This document shows, in pieces, positions 21,872 through 32,214 of a stretch of 64,000 nt of DNA (position 1 is the first letter of the stretch; each line of letters starts with the position of its first letter). Source of the DNA: Magnaporthiopsis rhizophila (taxonomy: Eukaryota > Ascomycota > Sordariomycetes > Magnaporthales > Magnaporthaceae); assembly GCA_003049465.1 (NCBI GenBank), contig PYSS01000062.1:124001-188000 (forward strand). The letters are read 5' to 3'. The translations under genes and the position numbers were made by a program. The notes beneath the pieces were generated by a model. The model ran no database searches and had not been told where the DNA came from. It was given only the letters and a program-made list of their open reading frames with translations.

Positions 21872-24307
21872 CTACCTGGAGAGTATGGCCTTGACCGTTC
21901 CCTTGAGGATAGGTCGGCCCTCGATGGGGATCTGCTCGATCTTGCCGCCATCAGTGCTCTCAGTGAGCCAACGAGCCAGCAAGTCATTGCTCTCCATGGG
22001 CTTGATCGACGTGTCCCTGGTTCCGACCGTGATGTGCGGCACCTTGTTGCAGCACTCCCACCCCTCGCCGCCCTCAGGGTCTACCAGCCGTACGACGATG
22101 GCCATGACACGATCGTCAAACACGACGCGCTCGAGCTGCACATCGCATCGGCCCATGTCCGGAGTGGCTGGATGTTGGATCGACGGGTTCGCCATCGCGG
22201 CCTCGGCTTGCATCTTCGTGTACCGATCCCACAGCTTCGACCGCTCGCCCGAGCTGGACCAGTGAATCAGAGTAACATGGAACTGCGGCTGGATCCGGCG
22301 CGTCTGCTCCAGCATCTTGTACATCCTCGACTGCTCCGGCGTCGTGTTCTTGAAGGCCTTCTCCAGCGCATTCAGCACATCCTGGGCCGGCACATTGACT
22401 GAGAAGTACTCGACCTTCTTGTTTCCCGCCTGGCTCTGCGTTTTGTTGGTCCTGGGTCCCCTGCTGGCGATGGTGTGCCGCAGCTCGGGTCGGTACTCGC
22501 CAATGGCGGCCGCGATGGCGGTATCCATCTCCTCGGCACCCGGAACTTCAGTGACCAGGTTCGGGTAGAGCCCGTGCAGCTCCCTGATGACAACCTCCAG
22601 GTTTGCCCGACTGTCCGCGGTAGGGTCTAGGTCGATAATGGCATCGAATCCGATGTCAGGTGACGTAATCGGGTTGCAGGGCTCGAACCGCCCGATGAAG
22701 CCCTCCATGATGCCAGTCACCTTTGCCGCGTTCGAGGCGGCTTGGATGGTCTGGTGGTTGTCGCCGCGCGCGAAGACACGCTCCTGCGTGACCCTGCGAA
22801 CCTCGTCCATGTCGTTGTGCACAAAATTGAGGGCGACAATCACGGCGGTGGGGTGTTGCAGCTTGACGTCGGTCAGAATCTGCCGCCGCTCGTGACACTG
22901 GGCGTTGTTGCGGTCCGCGACCACGGCGCGATGTTCCTTGAGCTCATCTAGAACCAGCTTTGTGAACCTGGGCGGGCGAGCCTTGCCCTGGACATTGTCA
23001 TTCTGTACATGGCCAAAGTCGAGCAGGTGGGACAAGGCAATGGCTATTGTCGTCTTGCCGCAACCGATGGTGGCGATGGGCGCGAGTATGACATCTCCTG
23101 TGACCTCGCTGTTTCCCACTCTTGCAGTCGGAGTCTCAAGGTTGGCTGCGTCGGAACCTTTCATGTTCTTAAACTTCAGGAACTCGTCCCGCAGCGCGAT
23201 GATTCCGTGATTTTGGTTGTAGGCCTTGGCCAGGCTTGGGTCCGAAGCGAGGCGCCTGCGTGCGAAGAGCAGGTACTCCTCCGTGATCTTCTTGTGCTTC
23301 TTATACTTGGGCGTCTTGGATGCAATCAGCGCCTTTGTGCACTCGCGCCACTGGCGATACATCAAGTACGGCTCCTCGAACTTGAACTTGAAAAACCAGT
23401 CTTCGTATGGTTCCTTGGCCGGGTTGTCAGACTTTCTGCACCGGATAACAAATCCTTCGACATCGCGGCCGTCGTAGGCGCCCGTCTCAGCAATGTTCTC
23501 GAGAAACGACTTGGCTGCGTCGACGTCGTTGAACGTGAGCAGCCCGACCTGCTTGAAGCCCCAGTCGCTGGCAAAGGATTGGACGAGGGTGCTGGGATAG
23601 GTCCTGAAGTAGGGCTGGTTGAGGTTGACCCCGTGCAGATAGAGCCCGGCCTCGTCTGGGCCGTAGGCGAGAATATGCTCCTCGAAGCTGTCGTCGCATA
23701 GCTCGGCGACGGCGGTGACATTGCGGGCCCTCAGCTCCCTGGCCAGGTCCTGGGTGGTCTTGCCGATCTTTTCGAGTTGCTTCTTGATCAGACGCTCGCC
23801 GGCAACAGCATGGCTGAGCTCAGTGTCGCTGCGCGGGCCGGTGGAGTGCTTGGAGCAGACCAGCAGGGTATCATCCTCGAGGCCGGCGAGGAAGATGATG
23901 CAACCGTTCTCCTTGAGCGTCAACTCGTAGGGGCCCTGTGTATTCTTGCGTATGTTGTCCCACTCTGTGGCGTGCACCTCGCCTGTGTTGAAGAATTTGT
24001 CATAGCCCCGAACGGCGATCTCGTGTTGGCCGGTCTTGGGGCTTCGCGTGGTGAAGAGGCCACGGGCGTAGGTGGGCAGATCCGGGCGCTTGTAGTCCCA
24101 ATCCTGCATCCGCCACGAATCGACCTTGATGCCGGTGGGAGAATCGAGCACCTTGAAGGTCGTCTTCTTGATGCGAAAGTTTTTGGCCCCAGCCACCTTC
24201 TGAGTGCGCTGCTCCATGGCGCGCACTAGAGCCGTGACAACCTCGGGGTCCTGGGCCGCGTACGGCACCTGTGAGTTTGCCATCTCCCCCTGCTTCGCTT
24301 CTGTCAT
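21872..24307 (-). CDS. TRL1: tRNA ligase Trl1: RNA ligase, kinase and cyclic phosphodiesterase
   Basis: The trifunctional fungal enzyme that joins tRNA halves after intron removal and seals HAC1-type mRNA in the unfolded protein response. From the ATG at 24307 it is 811 residues. The adenylyltransferase/ligase domain has the nucleotidyl lysine at K132 (LKENGC) and EGFVIR near 284. The polynucleotide-kinase P-loop is GCGKTT at 415-420. The cyclic phosphodiesterase carries the two HxT/V motifs HVTL (677-680) and HITV (758-761). All three active sites look intact. The frame is also open upstream to an ATG at 24538; that 77-residue extension is Arg/His/Ser-rich with no Asp or Glu, so it could be either translated 5' leader sequence or an alternative mitochondrial targeting form. 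The fungal enzyme differs from the human RtcB ligase. Confidence 0.95.
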   Translation of the reverse strand: MTEAKQGEMANSQVPYAAQDPEVVTALVRAMEQRTQKVAGAKNFRIKKTTFKVLDSPTGIKVDSWRMQDWDYKRPDLPTYARGLFTTRSPKTGQHEIAVRGYDKFFNTGEVHATEWDNIRKNTQGPYELTLKENGCIIFLAGLEDDTLLVCSKHSTGPRSDTELSHAVAGERLIKKQLEKIGKTTQDLARELRARNVTAVAELCDDSFEEHILAYGPDEAGLYLHGVNLNQPYFRTYPSTLVQSFASDWGFKQVGLLTFNDVDAAKSFLENIAETGAYDGRDVEGFVIRCRKSDNPAKEPYEDWFFKFKFEEPYLMYRQWRECTKALIASKTPKYKKHKKITEEYLLFARRRLASDPSLAKAYNQNHGIIALRDEFLKFKNMKGSDAANLETPTARVGNSEVTGDVILAPIATIGCGKTTIAIALSHLLDFGHVQNDNVQGKARPPRFTKLVLDELKEHRAVVADRNNAQCHERRQILTDVKLQHPTAVIVALNFVHNDMDEVRRVTQERVFARGDNHQTIQAASNAAKVTGIMEGFIGRFEPCNPITSPDIGFDAIIDLDPTADSRANLEVVIRELHGLYPNLVTEVPGAEEMDTAIAAAIGEYRPELRHTIASRGPRTNKTQSQAGNKKVEYFSVNVPAQDVLNALEKAFKNTTPEQSRMYKMLEQTRRIQPQFHVTLIHWSSSGERSKLWDRYTKMQAEAAMANPSIQHPATPDMGRCDVQLERVVFDDRVMAIVVRLVDPEGGEGWECCNKVPHITVGTRDTSIKPMESNDLLARWLTESTDGGKIEQIPIEGRPILKGTVKAILSR

Positions 24308-25738
24308 GACAGGCGACGACAAGGAGAACGGATACCGGGGAGTGCTTGAATTTCTTGTTTTGGCAGCCCGCCTCGTGCTGGGGTGGTGTGAGGTTGGGGA
24401 CGATGCAGAAGAGAGGCTGCAGGTGAGTGTGGAGTGGGGGCGGTGGTGGTGGTGCTGGAGGGCCACGAGAATTTGCCTTGCTTGCTGCGGCTGACGTAGC
24501 TGAAGCTTTGAGCGCAGCAACAAAGGAAACAAGGCCATGCGGAAAGATGCAGACAAGACAAACTAGAAGTGCAACCGCAATTGGACGTTGTGCCTGCCTT
24601 CTGAAGTCCGCCAATGGTTACACGGATAGGCGGAAAGAGAGACCAAGAATGGATGTGTGATAATTGCTCGATATGATGACATGACTTGGATCCCAATTTG
24701 GTTTCCACAGTGCTTCCATTTCGCTGGTGACTCAAACGGCGCGCCAGAAGTCTCCATTCAGTCATGAGGCGAGCCCAACTCCAGCCCCAACAAGTCCACG
24801 AGCTGCTTCAGCTTTGCAGTGCTACTATCAGAAGAGAGCTCGGCTGCTGGGGTCCCACGCAGCCTCCAGCCATTGGCGCTTTTTGTCGTTTGGTTCGCAG
24901 GCGCTGTTCGAGAAGCTGCAGTTGGCTCAGACAGAAGGAGCGAGGGATGGGCGTTAGCACGCTGTACCAATCAAAATCAATCGCCTATTCAAAGGGGATG
25001 ATTTGGTGACACCAGACTGCTGGCGCCTTGACCCAGCCAACTGCCTCTAAACTAGTGCATCTCCATACAACGTCCCTCGGCGCCTTCAGTTAGGCACTTG
25101 GCCACTGCGTAGCATAGTTCGAAGGCGGTGGGACTGAAGCATTATCCCCCGGTTTCGACGTATCCGATCTGGCCGACTGTCCAGGTGCCCGGCATCCACT
25201 TGGTTTGCTCAACACATCGTGAAACTGCGCGAGCACTTGGACGCGCCGACTGAACACGCTTCAGGACCGAATCATGGAGAAGGTGAATAAATTGTCCAAG
25301 GAGTCCACCTTCGGAACATATCGACGCCTCCAAACATGCATCCCCGAAGCCACGTGGACCGTATTCCGCATCATAGCACTCCATAGAACTTGAAGGTTTC
25401 TAGTCACTTTACTTTCTGTGAGCTGCGTATGTACGGACATGGAGTGCTCCGTCGGCTGCCTACCACATCCCCGGCATCCCGCCCCACCAATCCCTGGCTG
25501 TCCTCGTGCCGGGGCGCGGAGGGAGCGGCTTTAGACGCAAATTGGAACATCGTGAAAACCCCAGCACAAGGCACCCGAAAGACCAGGTACCCCACAGGCA
25601 TGTGGTAGGCATTTATCAACACGCCAATGTCCACACACTGGATGATCACGCAGGTACGCGGCGACTGGTTGCAGGCCCGATCCATTGAGTCACCAGTCTC
25701 CGAGTTGTTTCTGCAGCGTAGTCGTCTAGGTGGGTGCC

Positions 25739-25764
25739 TACCTACCTAGGTAGGTACCTAGGTT
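25739..25764. repeat. Palindromic TACCTAGGTAGGTACCTAGG-type motif
   Basis: Overlapping CCTAGG palindromes in tandem. Related copies occur at 15047-15060, 26501-26520, 34795-34806, 50769-50780, 51231-51240, 52365-52376 and 53965-53981, all outside coding exons. Probably a dispersed intergenic element of unknown function. Confidence 0.7.
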
Positions 25765-26500
25765 GGTCTATAACTCCTGAGGAAGGATGTGTGTGGTGGT
25801 ATATGGCCCAGTCGCTGGACTGCCGGGGACAGTAGCGGATACAACGGCAATTGCGCGGATGCCTGGGTGCCTGGAACAACTTCCCAATCCTCACGGACCC
25901 ATCTCTCTTGGGAACGCGCGCGAAGAGGCAGGGAGCGTGATAGAGACAGGAAGCACCGTCGATGGCTGTGTAGAGTCAGTCAGTCACCTGCACGTCTTGT
26001 CTGCATCCCCATGTGGACCGGGCTAAGTGGAACAACATCGCGGCGCTTCACGGTGCCTAAGCCGCAGCCACCTCTTTTGCTTTGTTATTATTATTTAATG
26101 CCTGAGGTGTCCGTTTCTGCTCCAGCAGTGCACGCACCACTTAAAAAAAAAACAGCCCAACCTGCGCGGCCAAATTTCAGGTTGGGTTCGGGAGAGTCAG
26201 AACCTCGGAGGGGGCCGGGGGCTCCTTCCTTGCGTGGTGTGCCAGTTTCTCTTGGGTGAGGTGGCACCGACAGCAGGTCTGGTGCGGGTGGCGGCGAGGG
26301 TGTGACCCCAGCAGGCTGGCAGGGAGAAGGAGCGCCCGGCAAGTGCGTGACAAGGGGAGAGTCGACGCCAGAAACAGACCCCATACAAGACCACAGGGGA
26401 GTGGCGGCAGCACTGCCATGAGAATGAAAGTAAAATAATACGGGCCTTTTGTTCGCATTTGCTTCGTCTATATCGAGTCCTATCTCCTGTAACGACCGAG

Positions 26501-26520
26501 GTACCTAGGTAGGTACCGAC
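26501..26520. repeat. Palindromic GTACCTAGGTAGGTAC motif
   Basis: A second strong copy of the CCTAGG/GGTACC palindromic motif, about 520 nt upstream of the RING/PHD start codon. See the copy at 25739. Confidence 0.7.
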
Positions 26521-27037
26521 GTATCTCCGTCTTCTTTTCTTGGTGCCCCGAGTTGAAGGGTTGGTTGACTTATGCCTAGCACGTTGACCGGGTTCCCGTA
26601 ATTGCCATTTTGTCGCCCACTTGTACGGGTGGCCAGTGTGCCTTCCTTCTCTCGCATGCCCAGAACGCACGCATACGATCCAATTGCGCGCGGGGTACCC
26701 ACGTATTTCTCACCTGGCCCAGGAACCGCGCCAAAAACGTTCCTCGATCTTTCGCCCCCTTCCCTTTCGGTTTTTTTTTTTCTTACCCACCAGTGCTTCC
26801 AAGCATTTTTGGTCAGAGCAGCCATTGTGCACCGCAGTCGCTGAGCTGAGCAAATCCACCACCCAAAACTCACTGCACCACAGGCAGCGCCTGATCCGCC
26901 GCCCAGCAGTGAGAGTCTTCCTTCCGAATTCTGCTCCCCCAAAACAGGTCGCTTTCGCTATCAACTGCCTCGGCCGCATTCCCATGCGTTGCCAATTTAT
27001 TTGATCATCAAGCCGCTTCTCAGGTCTAGTTGCAATC

Positions 27038-29083
27038 ATGGCCGAGCAGTGTATCGTCTGTCTGGAGAATCTAGACGCACCTCTGCCGGCGACCGAGGAC
27101 GCGACGTCTGGAGACGCTGCGGTTGGCCAGGGCGGAGGCCAAAAGAGCTTGGTCGCGGGCGAGCCTTCGTCCAACCTCAGCGGCGGCAGCAGCAGCACCA
27201 CCGCCGCTAGCAACGTCCTTGAGCTAACCCCGGGCCCTCACAACGCCAACGGCAATGTCGCCGTCATAAACGCATGCGGTCACAGCCTGCACAATTCCTG
27301 TCTCCAGGCATGGGCTGCCAAGGCAAACAGCTGCCCGATTTGCCGCCATTCTTTCCATTTGGTGGACGTCTACGATAGCGTTGGAGGTACGTGTGCGCCC
27401 GTCCCCTCATCTCGACACCACACCCCAAGGGAAGCCTAGGGGTTCCCTGAACACCCTCGTGAACAAAAGCAAAATGCTGACGAATCGCTTCCGTATTTGT
27501 TTCTAGGCAATCTATTGAAGTCCTATAGAGTCGAGGACAAAAAGCAAGTTGCCGAGTTCGATCCGCGGGTATGGCTCAACGAGAACCCCGAAGAGGAGGA
27601 CGAGGAGGAGATGACGCCCTGTCCGGTCTGCAACTCTGCCAGCGACGAGGATGTGCTCCTTCTTTGCGACGGATGCGATGCCTCGTACCACACGTACTGC
27701 ATCGGACTCGACGACATCCCCGACGGCTCGTGGTTCTGCATGGAGTGCGCTCCAACGCTCGGCGATTTCGAGGATGCCCGTCCGCCTCGCCGCTCCAACA
27801 GCCGTCGGCGGAACGATTTCTTCCCACGCACACGTGCCACCATGCGACGTGCCCGAAGGCGCGCGCGCTCCGACGAGTGGCAGGGCGCCTGGGGTGAGAT
27901 CACCGGCCGCGTCTTCGATGCTCTCGAAATCGACCTCGACTCCCACGATGGGGACGAGGACTTGGCGGAGTACCGCAGGTCGAGGCAGCTGCGCGAGCGT
28001 GAGCGGCGCGAATACGAGCGGTGGCAGCAGCGCATGAGTATTGCGGCGCGCCAGGGAGCCCGGGCAGTATTCACAGGGAGCCTGCCGGCCACGATCCGAG
28101 CCAGCTCTGATGCCCAGCAGCCTGTCGCTACGCCCGAGACCCCCGAGGTGCAGCGTGCGTGGGCAACTCTCGAGAAGGCCCGCGAGCACAATGGCGAGGG
28201 CTCCAGCAGCCATCGCAAACGCAAGTCGCGCTCTCTTACCGCCTCGCCGGTAGAGCCCGCCCCAGAGCCCGAGAGGAAGCTGAAGCGACCTCGCACCCGT
28301 CGTGTCGGGGTGGCCGGTGAGGCTTCGTCGTCCAGGCCGGAGGGACAGGGTCCTGGTCGCACCGTAGCCCCCGCGGACTATACAACCAACGGCAGCGGCT
28401 CGGCGTCCAACGCGCGGTCGCCTCGACCCATCGAGGAGGTACCCTCCTTCCTGTCGTCCCTATTGAAAGAGGTCGAGCAGAGCAACCCGTCCGACGACGA
28501 GGCCGTTAGGAGCTTGTTTGGCGATAACCGCGGCCCGGCTGACGCCTCCTCACCTGGCTCGCCCACGGCTTCAGCCTATAGCAGCCCTCGCGCCAATTCG
28601 CTCACACCGCCTCCTCAGCAACAGGCCTGGTCCACCCGGCCCACTTCGCCGACCTTGTCGCTCAGCTCACACATCGAGCCCATCTACCCCCGGGCGAACT
28701 ACCTTCCGCACCGACCTGCTGCCGAGACGAGCGACTCGGAGTCTCGGTCGCCAACCCAGGGAGGTTCGGAGCTTCGTCAACCCCGGCCTAGAAGGTCTCA
28801 GGCTGTCAAGCTTCCCCGGTCGCCCGGTTCCTCTCCCACCAGGGCGCACCTTCCGCTTGAGATGAAGGAGAGCATCAGCAAGCTGGTTCGCAGCGCGCTG
28901 AGCCCGCATTGGAAGTCGAACAAGCTCACTGTCGATCAGTACTCCAACATCAATCGAGACGTGTCCAGGAAGATTTACGAGGAGATCACGGACCCCTCCA
29001 ATGTCGACGAGGATTCCCGTCGGGCCTGGGAGACCAAGGCCAACCAGGAGGTGGCGCGCGCTGTTTTGGCTCTGCAAGCCTGA
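27038..29083 (+). CDS. RING and PHD finger protein (PHRF1-like)
   Basis: Two exons, 27038-27386 and 27507-29083, join in phase across a 120-nt intron and give 641 residues. A RING-type finger starts at Cys5 (CIVC), has a long Gly/Ser insert, and ends with ACGHSLHNSC and CPIC near residues 80-103. A PHD finger follows at about 155-197 (CPVC, LLCDGCDASYHTYC, WFCMEC); such fingers read histone H3 tails. After this come an Arg-rich region and long disordered Ser/Pro/Arg stretches with KRKSR-type nuclear signals. The C-terminus (about 565-641, MKESISKLVRSALSPHWKSN ...) resembles the conserved end of PHRF1-type proteins, which link to RNA polymerase II. The likely role is a nuclear E3 ubiquitin ligase acting on chromatin; the family is clear, the exact role inferred. 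Confidence 0.85.
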
Positions 29084-30649
29084 AGTCATCGGCGACTTGA
29101 ATGAGACGACGGTTGCCCCTCGAGGCTGCATGATATGTATGAACAGCACAATAACGGCGTTTTCGGATGGATAATCTCGTTAGATACCCAGGGACACCGC
29201 AGGGTTTTGGTCGGGTGACCCCAAGCTCTGGGCCCCCTTCTTGTCATAATTGTTTTGTTTGAGTTTCTGGCTGGTCATTGGGCATCTGTTTTTGGCGAAA
29301 CGGCGATGTTTTCAGGCGAACAGGAAGGGCAACATGGAACAGGATACCTCGCGTATCCGCCATCGGAAGTAGCGACGGGATCACGTCTTGTTTTTTTTTC
29401 TTCCACCTTTTTTCTTCGCCTAAATTGGCCTTGGACGGCCATTCTTGTTGATACTAGTTACTCTCGATATTTCGGGGCATTCAATGTCAAGCTAAATGCG
29501 TGTTGGTTTCTGTAAAAAAAAAAAAAAAAAGAAAGAAAACAAGTCTCACTCGTCGGCGGAACTAGTGGTGATTTTAGCGATTTCTCAAATGGCGGTATTG
29601 TGCTAACTATCGGGCGGGAGAGCTTGAAGGCTAAGACCAGATAGGAAAAGGAGACCGAAAGCACAGGAGGCCAAGGAGGAGGAAATGCGAGAGGTAGAAT
29701 AACCAACACCTTGCTCGCTCCGTCACAGTCTGCTTGTTTATTAAAGCGCCCAAGCTCGCAATGAAGCCTTTCTTATTCGATGCTTGCACCAAGATCGTCA
29801 TGGGGGCTTGTTCTCTGTCGCAGGTGACCTCGAGAACGGCTGTCTACAAAAAAGCGAGCGCGGTCGGGATCTTGCTTTCTATCCCCGCCGTTCGGGCCGG
29901 GTGAACGATCGAGCAAGCGAAAGGGCCTGCCCTGCCCGAGGGCGGAGAGAAATTTTGTTTGTTTGCAGAATACATCTAACAACCACCCGGTCAAGAGTTT
30001 GCCCAAAGGGACACAGGAGCTGCTAGCGAAATTAGTCTGCTTGGTTTTACTCTGGGCACACATAAATGGTCAGAACGTTCTGGCGGAACAGGTCCTGATG
30101 ATAAGGATTGATGCCTTTGGATATGAAAGAAGGAAGAAAAAAAACGCGACGGCGGAAGCGCACGCGAGCTTGAAGAAAAGCGGCTGGGTACCGCCAAAAA
30201 GGTGCACGGGCCAGGGTATCCGCCAATCACGTGCGGTAAGTCTATGCTTGAGTTGGTTGGGTCCTGCAAGTCAAGAAGTACTGCAGGTGGTTGTGATGTT
30301 CTGCGGATGGGGATGGTATATAATGCATAGCAAAAAGTGGCTTCACCTCTTCGATAGCTGAAATGGAGGATCTGCACCTCGAAGCGTCCTCAAAGCTCAT
30401 GCTTCAAGCCTCGATCTCAATGCAACCCGTTCAAGGCTAGCGCCAATCCTCGACACAAGCTCGGTGGTGGGGACCTTGTTGGTGGGCACCCGCGTTACAC
30501 ACCTAAAAAATTCCGTTCGAAGGCGGCGGCTCCTTCAGCAAAGTGAAAGGAGCTTCAGCTGAGCCAGACGCCATTGCGAGTCCCGGAACAGTCGGCTGGC
30601 CTCGAATTGGTCAAAAAGAGTAGTTCTCAGGCTACTCTCTTCCGGCGCC
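29084..30649. other. Intergenic, no gene seen
   Basis: 3' flank of the RING/PHD gene and the promoter of mL46. A T-run lies at about 29390-29400 and an A-run at 29514-29530. Short frames show no recognisable feature. Confidence 0.55.
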
Positions 30650-31901
30650 ATGTCGGCGTCAAGTAGAGGCTGGCACGCCCTCGGGGCGCTATCAAGACGT
30701 TGGTCTCCCCCTCCATCAGCCTCGTCCCTCGAGCCATTGTCATGAGCTCACAAACGCTACGGAGTCTATAGGTTCACCCCAAATATGCTCCCAATGTGCC
30801 AGGACAAGGCCGCTATCATCGACACGAAGGGCGCTCGCAACAGCCACCACCACCACCACCACCACCAGTAGTCCCGTCGTCGAGCCACAGCCCGCGCCAA
30901 CAGCGGCCGGCGCCGTGCAGCCGCCCACCACAACCGCGGCCGGCGCCACCGAGCTGCCGAAGCACGCCAAGGCGCAGTACAGGATCCGGTCCGGCCTCAT
31001 CCTGACGCGGGCGCCGCTCCTGACGCGGGAGCCGACGCCGTTCGAGGCGTCCTTCTTCCTGTACCAGAAGCGGCTGAACGAGCGGCTGGTGTCGCCCTTC
31101 TTCAAGGGCTTCTTCTTCAAGCCAGACACGCCGCCTATGCTGGACTGGGACCTGAAGCTCAAGGAGCGCAAGGGCATCGTGTCCAAGGAGGTCGGTCTGT
31201 ACCGCGCCCGCGGCGTCTCGGCCTGGGCCGACGAGGCGCCCCTGGGCAGCGTCCTGGCCGACCAGGCCGCGCTGCGCGACCGCTTGGCCGCCGACTCTGA
31301 GGTTCGCTTCAGCGACGACGGCGAGCTCATCGCCGAGCAGGACCGCGTCCCCGTCGAGAAGCCGATGCCGCGCACCACGCCGGCCGACGAGCAGAACGAC
31401 GTCCGCCGCCTCGACCGCGCCCTCGACCGGACGCTCTACCTCGTCGTCAAGGGCAGGGACGGGACCTGGCAGTTTCCGAGCGGCAGCATGTCGACCGAGG
31501 AGAATCTGCACGAGGTGAGCTGCTCAAGACGAAAATGGCATTCGGTTTCATTTGGAACATGCTAACCCTCGTGTTTGTTTGCTTTCTTTCGTCCGCCCAA
31601 AAAGACCGCCGCGCGTGTGCTGGAGCAGGCCGCCGGCGTAAACATGAATACGTGGATCGTGGGCCGCGTGCCCATCGCGCACCACGTCGTCGAGCCTATT
31701 CTCGATAAGGACTCCTCGGCGGTCAAGGTCAAGGGGTCCAAGACCTTCTTCCTCAAGGGCAGGATCATGGCGGGGCAGGCCGACATCAAGGACAACAAGC
31801 TCGGCGTGTCCGACTTCAAGTGGCTGACGCAGGAGGAGCTGAAGGAGCAGCTTCCCGCCGCCTACTACCGCAGCATCAGGAACATGCTGGCCGAGCGCTG
31901 A
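30650..31901 (+). CDS. MRPL17: Mitochondrial large ribosomal subunit protein mL46 (54S L17)
   Basis: A Nudix-fold mitoribosomal protein. The conserved part is certain: frame from about 30830 to 31514 (YRIRSGLILTRAPLL, FEASFFLYQKRLNERLVSPFF, LYLVVKGRDGTWQFPSG), then a 90-nt intron (31515-31604), then 31605-31901 (TAARVLEQAAGVNMNTWIVG to the stop). The 5' end is not settled. That frame has no ATG, while an ATG at 30650 opens a presequence-like frame (MSASSRGWHALGALSRRW) that meets a stop at 30743. Joining 30650-30702 to 30803 would be in phase and give RRWTRPLSSTRRALATAT, but the donor (GTCTCC) is weak. A (CAC)n tract at 30843-30866 encodes poly-Thr within the leader. Confidence 0.85.
30843..30866 (+). 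repeat. (CAC)n microsatellite encoding poly-Thr in the mL46 leader
   Basis: About seven ACC codons in a row in the probable targeting region of mL46. Such coding repeats can vary in length between strains. Confidence 0.8.
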
Positions 31902-32214
31902 AAGAGGAGCTCGAGAGCCTGGAGATGGGATGTCTGGAAATGACACGAAAACGAGCCCTATGCCTGTATATCACTCTCTCAAGTCATGTCTTCACAGCTG
32001 TGCATTATGGCGTGTAATAAAAACACACACACACTACCGGTCCTCATCCGGTCGTTGTCCGTTCATGATTAAACCAGCGCGCACGTATCATTCTCGTGAA
32101 ACTTAAACCAGATACACAAAGGGAACTAATGTTGAAGAACAGGGCCTAGGCCTGGAGAGATGCAGACTCAGACATGCCCAAGTAACGGAGGACTTGAAAA
32201 AGAAAAATCCGAAC
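31902..32214. other. Short convergent intergenic region
   Basis: 3' ends of mL46 (plus) and peroxin 26 (minus) face each other across 313 bases. A short (AC)n run lies near 32023-32033. Nothing else seen. Confidence 0.6.

Larger units (their letters stand above)
24308..27037. other. 2.7-kb intergenic region between divergent genes
   Basis: Upstream regions of the tRNA ligase (minus) and the RING/PHD gene (plus). No convincing gene. It holds two near-perfect copies of a palindromic motif of the TACCTAGGTAGGTACCTAGG type (25739-25764 and 26501-26520). A pyrimidine-rich stretch at about 26755-26785 and CAAT-like sequences precede the RING/PHD gene. Confidence 0.6.
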
